Below are positions 1-8,706 of a stretch of DNA of 64,000 bases, piece after piece. Source of the DNA: Prauserella flavalba (lineage in GTDB: Bacteria; Actinomycetota; Actinomycetes; Mycobacteriales; Pseudonocardiaceae); NCBI RefSeq assembly GCF_003202235.1, contig NZ_MASU01000013.1:1-64000 (forward strand), in the 5' to 3' direction. A program made the translations under genes and the position numbers. Below the pieces are notes generated by a model. It was given only the letters and a program-made list of their open reading frames with translations. It was not told where the DNA came from and ran no database searches. The number at the start of each line of letters is the position of its first letter. The stretch's first letter is position 1.

Positions 1-500
1 GGTGGTCGAGCCGAACTCGCGGGCCGCCGCCTTAGCGCGCTCGTAGTGCCCCCCTTCTGTGGGCGTTCCGGTCGAGCGACATCCAGCCGGCCAGCGTGGA
101 CGCTTCCACGAGGACCTGCGCCAGCGCCTCCCGCTGACCTCGGGCCGTGCTGTAGCTGAGGAGGCCCTCGAGCTACTTGATCAGGCTGTGGAGCTGATCC
201 AGCAGAGTGATCCCTCCGACCTGCCGGTCGCCGCGTCGGACGTAGTCGACCTGCTGACGAAACGCCTCTACAGCGCCCGCGTCGACGCTGCGCCAGCGCC
301 AGCCGTGACCGCAGCTTGGCGACCTCGTCGGCTTCGTCGTCATCCGGGAAGCCGAGCTCACCGTTCGTCCGGCCGTACACGTCGCGAAACAGCCGTCGGT
401 ATGGCTCGCTGACCTGCTCGTGGCTCACCCAGCGCGTCGGCCCGCCGAATCAGCAGCGTGATGACGTCCGCGGCTTTGTACTCGATCAGGTCCCGAAATG
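1..500 (-). pseudogene. Decayed XRE-family transcriptional regulator (C-terminal part, truncated by window edge)
   Basis: Read on the minus strand, three frames join into one recognisable product. It runs from about 440 (SHEQVSEPYRRLFRDVYGRT), through AVEAFRQQVDYVRRGDRQVG near 270-210 and LEGLLSYSTARGQREAL near 170-120, to GGHYERAKAAAREFG near 55-10. This is the shape of actinobacterial XRE regulators with a C-terminal TPR-like region. The frame breaks near 450 and near 310, an in-frame TAG at about 170-172 interrupts it where CAG would be expected, and a six-C run at 49-54 shifts it again. No helix-turn-helix is visible at the start, so the N-terminus is lost or unreadable. Several independent lesions make it a pseudogene rather than a sequencing slip. 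Confidence 0.7.
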
Positions 501-509
501 AATACGATC

Positions 510-575
510 TTGCATTCAAATTCGCTGCGGACTGTTGACTCGCTCGGAGAGCGTATGCAACTCTGCATGCAAAAT
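510..575 (+). promoter_or_regulatory. Candidate operator sites upstream of the TRAP/mutase operon
   Basis: The motif TGCAT(T/G)CAAA occurs twice, at 511-520 and 564-573. The second copy overlaps a short inverted repeat, ATGCA-ACTC-TGCAT, at 555-568. The sites lie in an AT-richer stretch just before the start codon at 593 (ribosome site GGGAG at 582-586). They suit a dimeric GntR/FCD repressor, and the gene at the far end of the operon (15540) encodes one. The link is inferred from position only. Confidence 0.4.
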
Positions 576-592
576 TTGGACGGGAGCACGGC

Positions 593-1552
593 ATGAAGGT
601 TCGAAGGATCAGCGTTGTCCTGGCCGCCGGTGCGCTACTGGCGAGTATGACCGCGTGCGGAGGCGGTAACGCGGGCAACAACAACCTCTGGCTCATGGGC
701 ACCGCGCCCACCGGTGGCACCTTCTACGCGGTCGGTGCCGCGATGGCGGAGGTGTCCAACAAGGCCGTTGACGACCTGCGGATCACCGCGCAGGTGTCTG
801 CAGGGTCGTCCGAGGAAAACATCGAGCTGTTGAACCGAGGCGAAATCGAGCTCGGCTTCGTCGACGCCGGGACACTCGCGGAGTACGCGGAAAGCGGCGC
901 GGACACCAGCAAGCTGCGGGTTCTGTTCAACGCCTATCCGAGTGTCATGCACTGGGTGGTCAGCGGCGATTCGGCGGTCAAGAGCCCCGCCGACCTCAAG
1001 GGACAGTCGGTCGCGACCGGCAACCCGAAGTCCGGTATGGAGGCCAACAACCGCGACCTGCTGCAGGCGGGCTGGGACCTGACGTTCGACGACATTGAGC
1101 CCAAGCCGATGCACGTCGAGCCGGGCCTTCAGGCACTGGTCGACGGAAACGTCGAGGCGGTCAACATCCCCTCCGCGGTTCCGCTGTCGTCGGTCGCGCA
1201 GTTCGCGAACCAGCATGCCGTCCGACTGCTCGACCTGTCCGAAGCCGACATCGCCAAGATCCACGAGAAGCGGCCGTTCTGGACGCCGTACACGATCCCG
1301 GGCGGCACGTACAAGGGAACCGACAAGGACAGCCACACGCTCGCGCTGGGTTCCTATCTCGTTACCCGCAACGACGTCGACGAGCAGAAGCTGCGCGCGT
1401 TCGTGAACGCCGTCTTCGCGGGGAGGGACACAATCACCCACACCGTTCCGATCGACCGGCTGCTCGCCCCGGGTGATGCCAGGACCGGGTTCGACTTCCT
1501 GCGCTCGATCGGTGTGGAGCCCTCGCCCGCCGCAGACGTGATCCCCCAATGA
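593..1552 (+). CDS. TAXI family TRAP transporter solute-binding lipoprotein
   Basis: A 319-residue extracytoplasmic binding protein that delivers its ligand to a TRAP permease. The N-terminus is a lipoprotein signal (basic MKVRR, hydrophobic run, lipobox SMTAC with Cys22). The mature part opens with the TAXI hallmark GTAPTGGTFYAVG and continues with ELLNRGEIELGFVDAG and DLKGQSVATG. TAXI proteins bind small acids such as dicarboxylates or glutamate-like compounds; the ligand here is unknown. It is the first gene of a long operon, overlaps the permease by 4 bases (ATGA), and has GGGAG six bases before the ATG. The pairing with a fused permease directly downstream makes the assignment firm. Confidence 0.93.
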   Translation: MKVRRISVVLAAGALLASMTACGGGNAGNNNLWLMGTAPTGGTFYAVGAAMAEVSNKAVDDLRITAQVSAGSSEENIELLNRGEIELGFVDAGTLAEYAESGADTSKLRVLFNAYPSVMHWVVSGDSAVKSPADLKGQSVATGNPKSGMEANNRDLLQAGWDLTFDDIEPKPMHVEPGLQALVDGNVEAVNIPSAVPLSSVAQFANQHAVRLLDLSEADIAKIHEKRPFWTPYTIPGGTYKGTDKDSHTLALGSYLVTRNDVDEQKLRAFVNAVFAGRDTITHTVPIDRLLAPGDARTGFDFLRSIGVEPSPAADVIPQ

Positions 1553-3528
1553 CCGGCACGGACACCGCCGACGTGGCGGCGGGGGAGCTGGACGCGAACT
1601 CGCTCCCCAGGATCCGGCAGGGCGGCATCGCCTCCGTGGTGGCCGTGCTCGCCCTAGCCATGTCGGTCTTCCAGTTGGTGACCGTGGACTACCGGTTCGT
1701 CAGCCAGCACGGCAAGTTCATCATCCACGTCGGATTCGCGCTCGCCATCGTCCTGATCTGGAAGGGTATCGGGCTCACCCGCTCGGGTCGGACCAGACCT
1801 GCGCGGTGGTCGGTGATCGCCGGCGTCGGGGCAGCGGTCGTCGTCGCGGCGATCTCGGCCGTCGCGGTCGGCTCCTACTACGAGCAGTCCGCGCTCGCCG
1901 GTACCGACAAGCCGCTGTGGGTACTGGCCGCCAGCGCGTTCATGCTGTTGGCGCTCTACATCGCCAGTGCGCGGATCGTCGGGATCCTGATGCCGACGAT
2001 CGCGCTGATCTTCTTCCTGTACGCGCACTTCGCCTACGCGTTCCCCGGCTTCCTGCAGGCCCGCGGGATCGACTTCGACCGCCTCCTCGACCGGCTGTTC
2101 CTCACCGCGGAGGGCATCTACAGCCCGGTCACCGGCGTGTCCGCCACGTTCATCTTCATCTTCATCTTGTTCGGGGCGGTCCTGAAACATTCCGGCGCCA
2201 CCGACTTCTACGCGCGGCTCGCGAGCGCGGCGTTCGGGCGCACCCGCGGGGGCGCGGCCAAGGTCGCGGTCGTCGCCAGCGCCGCCTTCGCCATGGTGCC
2301 CGGGTCCTCGATCGCGAACACCGCGTCGACCGGCCAGTTCACCATCCCGATGATGAAGCGGTCCGGCTTCAAGCCCAAGTTCGCCGCGGGCGTCGAGTCG
2401 GTGGCGGCGATGGGCGGCGAGGTCACCCCGCCGTTCATGGCCGGCCTGGTCTTCATCGTGGCGTCGATGCTCGGTGTCGGGTGGGGCGAGATCGTGATCG
2501 CGGCCATCCCGATCGCCATCCTGCTGTACCTGTCGCTGTTCATGTCCGTGCACCTCGAGGCGCTACGGTCCGGCATCGGCGGAGCCGAGGAGGGCGACCG
2601 GGTGCGGGTGCGGGACGTGGCGAAGACCGGCTGGTTCTACCTGCTTCCGCCGCTGGTTCTGCTCGCCCTGCTCCTCCTGCAGTTCCCGCCGGAGCGCGCC
2701 GGGCTGCTCTCGGTGCTGTCGGTGCCGGTCATCCTGTTCTTCACCAAGCGCCGGATGTCCTGGAAGTCGTTGCTGTCCGCGGGGGTCGACGGCGGTCTGA
2801 TGGGCGGGTCGATCGCCGTCATCATCGTCGTCGCGTCGGTCATCGGCGGCATCATCAACTTCACCGGGCTCGGGCTCACGTTCTCCAGCGGCCTGATCGA
2901 CCTGGCGGGCGGCAGCCTCATCGCGATGATCTTCATCGGACTCGCCGCGGCGATCATCCTGGGTATCGGTCTTCCGGTCGTCACCTCGTACGTGATCATG
3001 GCCGTGATGGTCGCGCCCGCGCTCGTGGAGCTGGGCGCCCCGGAGCTCGGCGCGCATCTGTTCGTGCTGTACGGCGCGATGCTCTCGCAGATCTCACCAC
3101 CGGTCGCACCGACGGTCGTGGTGGCGTCGACCATCGCCGGCTCAGGCTTCTGGGAGTCGTCGTGGGTGGCGATGCGGCTCGCGGTGTCGAAGTTCCTGCT
3201 GCCGATCATGCTCATCACGGTCCCGGGCATGCTGATGGACGGCAGCTTCCTGGACGTCACCACGGCGATCCTGCGGGCGATCCCCGTGGTGGGCCTTGCC
3301 GTCATCGCGATTCAGGGCTTCGGCCGCAAGAACGACAACAGCGGTGCGGCGCTGCTGTGGCGGGTGGTCGCCGGGGTCGGCAGCGTCCTGCTGATGTTCC
3401 CGAACACCGTCACCGACATTCTCGGCGTCGCTTGCACGGTCGCCGTCGTCCTCGCCTGGGTCGCATTGGCGCGCGCGGCACGGAAGGCGCGTCTGGCGGC
3501 CGTGACCCTCGAAGAGGAGACCGTATGA
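1549..3528 (+). CDS. TRAP transporter fused permease (small plus large membrane subunits, TAXI type)
   Basis: A 659-residue polytopic membrane protein, the usual size for TRAP permeases in which the 4-TM (DctQ-like) and 12-TM (DctM-like) subunits are fused. Hydrophobic segments cover nearly the whole length. The DctM core shows GSSIANTASTGQFTIPMMKR near residues 250-270 and GLPVVTSYVIMAVMVAP and SQISPPVAPT near 470-525, all typical of TRAP large subunits. It should drive sodium-dependent uptake of the ligand bound by the upstream lipoprotein. It overlaps both neighbours by 4 bases, so translation is coupled from the binding protein into the AtuA gene. Confidence 0.93.
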   Translation: MTGTDTADVAAGELDANSLPRIRQGGIASVVAVLALAMSVFQLVTVDYRFVSQHGKFIIHVGFALAIVLIWKGIGLTRSGRTRPARWSVIAGVGAAVVVAAISAVAVGSYYEQSALAGTDKPLWVLAASAFMLLALYIASARIVGILMPTIALIFFLYAHFAYAFPGFLQARGIDFDRLLDRLFLTAEGIYSPVTGVSATFIFIFILFGAVLKHSGATDFYARLASAAFGRTRGGAAKVAVVASAAFAMVPGSSIANTASTGQFTIPMMKRSGFKPKFAAGVESVAAMGGEVTPPFMAGLVFIVASMLGVGWGEIVIAAIPIAILLYLSLFMSVHLEALRSGIGGAEEGDRVRVRDVAKTGWFYLLPPLVLLALLLLQFPPERAGLLSVLSVPVILFFTKRRMSWKSLLSAGVDGGLMGGSIAVIIVVASVIGGIINFTGLGLTFSSGLIDLAGGSLIAMIFIGLAAAIILGIGLPVVTSYVIMAVMVAPALVELGAPELGAHLFVLYGAMLSQISPPVAPTVVVASTIAGSGFWESSWVAMRLAVSKFLLPIMLITVPGMLMDGSFLDVTTAILRAIPVVGLAVIAIQGFGRKNDNSGAALLWRVVAGVGSVLLMFPNTVTDILGVACTVAVVLAWVALARAARKARLAAVTLEEETV

Positions 3529-4874
3529 CGCCCGCCAACGACACCGTGCGGCTCCTCGCCGCCTCCGGGCAGCTCGGCTACGGCATTCCGGTGCCCGCCT
3601 TCGAGGCGGGGGTCGCCGAACGGCCGGACATGATCGGCGCCGACATGGGCTCGATCGACCCTGGCCCGCACTACCTCGGGTCGGGCAAGGTCGCGGCCGG
3701 AGAGTCTGGCATCGTCCACGACCTCGCCCTCGTGCTCGGCGCCGCCCGGTCGGCCGGTGTTCCGGCGCTCATCGGCAACGCCGGCACGGCTGGACGCGAC
3801 GACCAGCTCGCCCACGTCCTTGACCTGGCCGACCGTGTCCTCGCCGACCAGGGCCGGACCGCCCGGGTCGTCACGATGCGGACACAGGTCGACCGGGAAC
3901 TGCTGCGGGAGCGCCTTCGGGCCGGACGGGTGCGGAGCCTGCCGCACGTACCGCCGCTCACCGAGGAGGTCCTTGACGCCACCGAGGTCGTCGTCGGTCA
4001 GGTAGGCCCCGAGCGGTGGCTGGACGCGCTCGAGTTCGAGCCCGACGTCGTCCTTTCCGGACGCAGCCTCGACACGGCGATCTTCTCGGCCTACGCGATG
4101 CGGCACGGGATCGACCGGGCGACGGCTACGCATGCCGCGAAGATCCTGGAGTGCACGTCACTCGCGGCAGCGCGGCCAGGGCGGGACGCCTCGCTCGGGG
4201 TGCTCCGGCCGGGCGCGTTCGACTTCCGCTCCTGTGGAGAGAACCGGCCATGCACACCACGCAGCGTCGCCGCACACGCCTTCTACGAGCAGTCCGATCC
4301 CAGCCGCATCGTCGAGCCGGGCGGGCATGTGGATCTCCGCGATGCGCGCTACGAGCAGCTTCCTGACGACGCTGTGCGGGTGTCAGGGTCGACGTGGGTG
4401 CCGGCTGACGGCTACGCGGTGAAGATCGAAGGCGCGCGCCGTCGCGGCTGGCGGGCTCTTTCGGTCGCCGGCGTGCTGGACCCGTGCGTTTTCGCCCGCC
4501 GCGCCGAGATCGACGAGGAGGTGCGTGCGGCCGTGCGGCGGGTGACCTCGGGCGCGCAGCTGCGCATCGTCTGGAGTGGAGGGACGGCCGCGCAGGACGG
4601 TGTGGCCTACCCGGCTTCGGTGCTGCTCGACGTTGTCGCATCCACTGAGGACGAGGCGATGTCGGCCGCTGGTGCCGCGAAGCAGTATCTCCTGCACGCC
4701 TCGTATGAGGGGTTGCTGAACAACGGGGGCAACGTGGCCTTCCCGTTCTCGCCGGAGGTCGTGTCCGTCGGACCGGCCTACGAGTTCAGCGTCTATCACC
4801 TGCTGGAGCTGAACCACGTGTCCGAGGTCGGGGTCCTCGACACCGTGACAATCGGAAAGGGACAGTCCACATGA
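3525..4874 (+). CDS. AtuA family (DUF1446) protein
   Basis: A 449-residue protein of the acyclic terpene utilisation AtuA/DUF1446 family, cytoplasmic and of unknown chemistry. Typical features are LLAASGQLGYGIPV at the start, GADMGSIDPGPHYLGSG near 40, a GNAGTAG loop near 85, and the conserved segment VKIEGARRRGWRALSVAGV(L)DP near 300. A second, more canonical member lies at 30279-31667, also beside a TRAP transporter and a DUF4387 gene. The start ATG overlaps the permease stop, and its own stop overlaps the HyuB start (ATGA). In known clusters AtuA accompanies carboxylase and CoA-thioester enzymes. That fits this operon but does not define a reaction. Confidence 0.85.
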   Translation: MTPANDTVRLLAASGQLGYGIPVPAFEAGVAERPDMIGADMGSIDPGPHYLGSGKVAAGESGIVHDLALVLGAARSAGVPALIGNAGTAGRDDQLAHVLDLADRVLADQGRTARVVTMRTQVDRELLRERLRAGRVRSLPHVPPLTEEVLDATEVVVGQVGPERWLDALEFEPDVVLSGRSLDTAIFSAYAMRHGIDRATATHAAKILECTSLAAARPGRDASLGVLRPGAFDFRSCGENRPCTPRSVAAHAFYEQSDPSRIVEPGGHVDLRDARYEQLPDDAVRVSGSTWVPADGYAVKIEGARRRGWRALSVAGVLDPCVFARRAEIDEEVRAAVRRVTSGAQLRIVWSGGTAAQDGVAYPASVLLDVVASTEDEAMSAAGAAKQYLLHASYEGLLNNGGNVAFPFSPEVVSVGPAYEFSVYHLLELNHVSEVGVLDTVTIGKGQST

Positions 4875-6541
4875 CCAACGAATTGGACGAGATCGGGCTG
4901 GGTATCGCCTGGACCAGGCTCGTCTCGGTTGTCGACGAGGCCGCGACCGTACTCAAGCGCTCGTCGTTCTCCACCGTCGTGCGTGAGTCCAACGACTTCG
5001 CCTGCGCGCTGTTGTCGCCGTCCGGGGACGCGATCGCCGAGAACACCATCGGCGTCCCGTCGTTCTCCGGGATCATGGGAAGGGTCACCAAGGGCCTGAT
5101 CGAGTACGTCGGCGACGAGCCGTTCCGGCCCGGCGACCTCTTCCTCACCAACGACCCGTGGATGAACACCGGCCATCTGCCGGACACGACGGTCCTCATG
5201 CCACTGTTCCGCGACGGGCGCCACATTGGGTTCGCCGTGAACGCCGCACACAAGACCGATATCGGCGGCGCCGGTTACGTCGCCACCGGGCGGGACGTCT
5301 TCGAGGAGGGACTGCGCCTTCCCTACGTGCGGATCGCGACCGCGGGCGTGCGCAACCCCGACATCCGCGCGATCGTCGAGGCGAACACCCGCCTGCCTGA
5401 GCAGGTCTGGGGCGACATCGAGGCACAGATCGCGGCGTGCGTACGCACGAGCGAGGGCGTCAACGGGCTGCTGTCGGACCTGGACCTCGATTCGCTCGAC
5501 CACATCGGCCGCCGCATCCAAGCCCGCGCGCGGGCGCGGATGATCGAGGCGATGCGGGTGGTGCCGGAGGGCGTCGTGTCCCGTGGCGAGGTCACCGCCG
5601 ACGGCTACGGCGACGACCCGGTGCGCATCGTGGCGACGATTGAGCGGGTTGGGGACGCCTTGCGGATCGATCTCACGGAAAGCTCGCCGCAGAGCCCCAT
5701 CGGCATCAACTCCACCTACGGTTACTGCTTCGCCTTCGCTTGCTACGCCGTGAAGTGCGCCGTCGACCCCGAGACGCCGAAGAACGAGGGTTCGTACACG
5801 CCCATCGAGGTCGTCACCCGGCCAGGCACGATCGTCGACGCCACGTTCCCGGCCGCGGTGAACGCGCGCTCGATGAGCGGGCATCTCGTTGCCGCCGCCG
5901 TGATGAACGCGCTCGCCGGCGTTGTCCCGGACCTCGTGATCGCCGAGGCGGGGTCGTGCCCGGGGCTGCGCGCGACGGTCAGTGGCACCAGCGCCGAGGG
6001 CGAGCCGTACGTGCAAATGCTGTTCCACAACGGCGGGATGGGGGCGACAGCCCGTGAGGACGGGCTGCCGACGACCGGCTTCCCGACCAACGCGGGCGGC
6101 ACGTCCACCGAGACCATCGAGGCGAACGCGCCGGTTCTCTATCACGTGCGGGAGCTCCTGCCCGACAGCGGCGGGGCCGGCGCGCGGCGCGGTGGCCTCG
6201 GCCAGCAGGTGGAGCTCGAGGTGCTCGACGAGAACGGCGTCGAGCTGCGCACGCAGTTCGACCGGGTCGCCCACCCCGCGCAGGGCCTCCTCGGAGGGGC
6301 GCCGGGCGCGCAGTCGCGGCTCCGTCTCAATGGGACGGACGAGATTCCGGCGAAGGGCCGGATGCGGCTGGTGAAAGGCGACCGGGTGAGCCTGACGTTC
6401 GCGGGCGGCGGCGGCTTCGGCAGCCCCAGTGACCGCGACCCCGCCGATATCGCTCGCGACGTCGAGCTGGGTTACGTGACCCCCGCGAGCGCCGCGAAGG
6501 ATTACGGATTCGAGACCGCTGCGGCGGGACAGGAGAATTGA
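4871..6541 (+). CDS. Hydantoinase B/oxoprolinase family subunit
   Basis: A 556-residue protein of the HyuB family, the partner of HyuA in ATP-dependent hydantoinases, 5-oxoprolinases and acetone-carboxylase-like enzymes. Visible family motifs are NDPWMNTGHLPD near 94-105, AHKTDIGG near 128-135, and a late glycine-rich LTFAGGGGFGSP near 517-528. The N-terminal EAATVLKRSSFSTVVRESNDFACALL is also characteristic. It starts inside the AtuA stop and is followed one base later by HyuA, so the two subunits are probably made together. The family catalyses ATP-driven amide/lactam cleavage or carboxylation; which applies here cannot be read from sequence. Confidence 0.9.
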   Translation: MTNELDEIGLGIAWTRLVSVVDEAATVLKRSSFSTVVRESNDFACALLSPSGDAIAENTIGVPSFSGIMGRVTKGLIEYVGDEPFRPGDLFLTNDPWMNTGHLPDTTVLMPLFRDGRHIGFAVNAAHKTDIGGAGYVATGRDVFEEGLRLPYVRIATAGVRNPDIRAIVEANTRLPEQVWGDIEAQIAACVRTSEGVNGLLSDLDLDSLDHIGRRIQARARARMIEAMRVVPEGVVSRGEVTADGYGDDPVRIVATIERVGDALRIDLTESSPQSPIGINSTYGYCFAFACYAVKCAVDPETPKNEGSYTPIEVVTRPGTIVDATFPAAVNARSMSGHLVAAAVMNALAGVVPDLVIAEAGSCPGLRATVSGTSAEGEPYVQMLFHNGGMGATAREDGLPTTGFPTNAGGTSTETIEANAPVLYHVRELLPDSGGAGARRGGLGQQVELEVLDENGVELRTQFDRVAHPAQGLLGGAPGAQSRLRLNGTDEIPAKGRMRLVKGDRVSLTFAGGGGFGSPSDRDPADIARDVELGYVTPASAAKDYGFETAAAGQEN

Positions 6542-6542
6542 C

Positions 6543-8633
6543 ATGCTGCTCGCGGGTGTTGACATCGGTGGCACGTTCACAGACGTAGTCCTCCTCGACA
6601 CGGAGACCGGCACCGTCGTCACGGCCAAGGTGCTCAGCACCCCTGACGATCTCGTCCGGGGTGTTGTCGAGGGCGTGTTGTCGGCGTGTGAGACAGCTGG
6701 GCGCGCACCGGGTGATGTCGACTCGATCCTGCATGGGACGACCGTGATCACCAACGCGCTCATCGAGCGCCGTGGTCGGCCTACGGCGCTGCTCACGAAC
6801 ACGGGTTTCCGTGATGTCGCCGAGATGGGGACGGAGATCCGTTACGACGTGTTCGACCTGCACCTGCGGACGCCTGAGCCGCTGACGCCGCGTAACCGGC
6901 GGCTCGGAATCGGCGGTCGCTTGCTGGCCGACGGTACCGAGCTCACCCCCGTCGACGAGGCCGAGATCGCCCGCAAGGCACGCGAGGCGGTCGACGCCGG
7001 TGCCGAGGCGATCGCCGTGAGTCTGCTGCACTCCTACGCCAACGGCGCCCACGAGGAAACCGTCAGCGAGGTCGTCCGCCGCGAGCTCGGTACTGACTTC
7101 CCGGTGACCACGTCGCACGACGTCGCGCCGGAGATCGGTGAGTTCGAGCGCACCAGCACCGTCAGCGCGAACGCCTACGTGATGCCGCTCGCGTCGGACT
7201 ACCTCGGCCGCCTCGCGGGCGAGCTGGCCGCGACCGGCCTCACGCCGGAACCGCACATCATGACGTCCAACGGTGGGTTCGTCGACGTCCCGGAGGCCTG
7301 CCGTCGCCCCGTCGCACTCGTCGAGTCGGGGCCGGCGGGAGGCGCGATCGCCGCGGGTTATCTCGCCAATCTGTCTGAAGTGGACAACGTGTTGTCCTTC
7401 GACATGGGTGGTACCACAGCCAAGCTGTGCTTCCTGCAGGAGCGCCGGCCGCGGATGGCGTACACGTTCGAGGCCGCCCGATTGGAGCGGTTCAAGCCCG
7501 GGTCCGGGTTGCCCCTGTCGATCACGGTGCTTGAGATGATCGAGATTGGCGCGGGCGGCGGCTCGATCGCGCACGTCGACGCGATGGGCCTGCTGGCGGT
7601 GGGCCCTCAGAGCGCGGGCGCGCAGCCCGGGCCGGCCTGCTACGGGCGGGGAGGCGAGGAACCGACGGTCACCGATGCCGACGTGTTCACCGGGCTCATC
7701 GGCGCCGACGCGAAGCTCGGCGGTCACCTCAGCCTCGATCGAGAGCTCTCCCGGGCCGCGATCGACCGGCTGGCGAGCGAGGTCGGCGGCGACCTGGATG
7801 CCGCGCGGACGGCCGAGGGGATCCTCAACCAGGTCATCGAGTCCATGGCGCAGGCGGCGCGACTGCACGCGGCGGAGCGCAACATCGATCTGCGCGCGTT
7901 CGACATGGTCGCATTCGGCGGCGCGGGGCCGACGCACGCGTACTTCCTCGCCAAGCGCCTCGGCGTGCCGCGCGTGCACTTCCCGGCCGGCGCGGGCGTG
8001 TTGTCGGCGTACGGGTTCACCGTCGCGGAGTCGCGAGTGGACCTCGTGCGCACATCTACCGGCCAGCTGTCCACACTGGACTGGGAGCGGCAGCGCCAGG
8101 TGCTCGCGGAACTGCGCGAGGAGGCCGAGAGCCGGCTCTCCCGGCTCGCCACCGGCCTCGGGCCGCACGAGCAGGTCATCGAACTCGTCGCCGACATGAA
8201 GCTTCGCGGGCAGGGCTTCGTGCTGAACGTTCCGGTGTCGTTGTCGGCTGTCGCCGACGGCGACAGCGAGCGGGTGAGGGCTTCGTTCGGAGAGACCTAC
8301 GCCGCGGCCTACGGTGTTGCCGCCCCGGACGGGGAGATCGAGCTGGTCAGCTGGCGGCTCACGCTGCGCACCCGGTCCAAGTCGAACGGCGCCCAGCACG
8401 GCTGGGAGGTGCGGCTCGACGAGGCGGCCCCGAACCGGACCCGACGGGTCACCATGCCGTCGTTCGACATGGACGGGGAGATCCCGGTCGTGCGGCGCGA
8501 CGACCTGCCAGACGGTGACGGGATGGCTGGCCCCTTGCTGGTCGAGGACCAGAACACCTCGATCGTCGTCGGTCCCGACGCGACCGTCGCTCGCCGCTCG
8601 TCCGGCGACCTCGTGATGACGATCCGCTCATGA
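6543..8633 (+). CDS. Hydantoinase A/oxoprolinase family subunit
   Basis: A 696-residue HyuA subunit with the ASKHA-type ATP-binding fold. The phosphate-1 loop is GVDIGGTFTDVVLL at residues 5-18. Other family marks are LHGTTVITNALIER near 63, SFDMGGTTAKLCFL near 286, and GAGGGSIAHVDAMGLLAVGP near 337, all well placed. Length and domain order match stand-alone HyuA rather than the about 1,300-residue fused oxoprolinases. With the HyuB gene immediately upstream it should form an ATP-dependent hydrolase or carboxylase acting on the imported substrate or an intermediate. The next gene begins after a 73-base spacer, the largest in the first half of the operon. Confidence 0.9.
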   Translation: MLLAGVDIGGTFTDVVLLDTETGTVVTAKVLSTPDDLVRGVVEGVLSACETAGRAPGDVDSILHGTTVITNALIERRGRPTALLTNTGFRDVAEMGTEIRYDVFDLHLRTPEPLTPRNRRLGIGGRLLADGTELTPVDEAEIARKAREAVDAGAEAIAVSLLHSYANGAHEETVSEVVRRELGTDFPVTTSHDVAPEIGEFERTSTVSANAYVMPLASDYLGRLAGELAATGLTPEPHIMTSNGGFVDVPEACRRPVALVESGPAGGAIAAGYLANLSEVDNVLSFDMGGTTAKLCFLQERRPRMAYTFEAARLERFKPGSGLPLSITVLEMIEIGAGGGSIAHVDAMGLLAVGPQSAGAQPGPACYGRGGEEPTVTDADVFTGLIGADAKLGGHLSLDRELSRAAIDRLASEVGGDLDAARTAEGILNQVIESMAQAARLHAAERNIDLRAFDMVAFGGAGPTHAYFLAKRLGVPRVHFPAGAGVLSAYGFTVAESRVDLVRTSTGQLSTLDWERQRQVLAELREEAESRLSRLATGLGPHEQVIELVADMKLRGQGFVLNVPVSLSAVADGDSERVRASFGETYAAAYGVAAPDGEIELVSWRLTLRTRSKSNGAQHGWEVRLDEAAPNRTRRVTMPSFDMDGEIPVVRRDDLPDGDGMAGPLLVEDQNTSIVVGPDATVARRSSGDLVMTIRS

Positions 8634-8706
8634 GCACACCGTGCAGAACAATCCAGCCTGCACTGGGCGACGACGACCGGCCCGGTCGATCCTGCGAGGG
8701 GGATTC

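Noticed and set aside
501-592. Possible cobalamin riboswitch before the B12-enzyme operon
   Set aside because: The 92-base leader is too short, and I could not find the conserved B12-box core or its hairpins.
1806-4874. A very long plus-strand open frame (over 1,000 codons) spanning the TRAP permease and AtuA gene
   Set aside because: Only its last part, from 3525, encodes a recognisable protein (AtuA). The upstream portion is Arg/Gly/Asp-rich shadow of the permease in another frame.
4796-8399. Long minus-strand open frames opposite the hydantoinase-like genes
   Set aside because: Composition is Arg/His/Val-rich with no family motif. Such antisense frames are expected in high-GC DNA opposite real genes.
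8641-8706. Upstream in-frame GTG start for the acyl-CoA synthetase
   Set aside because: The added residues are basic and non-homologous, and the good ribosome site lies just before GTG 8707.
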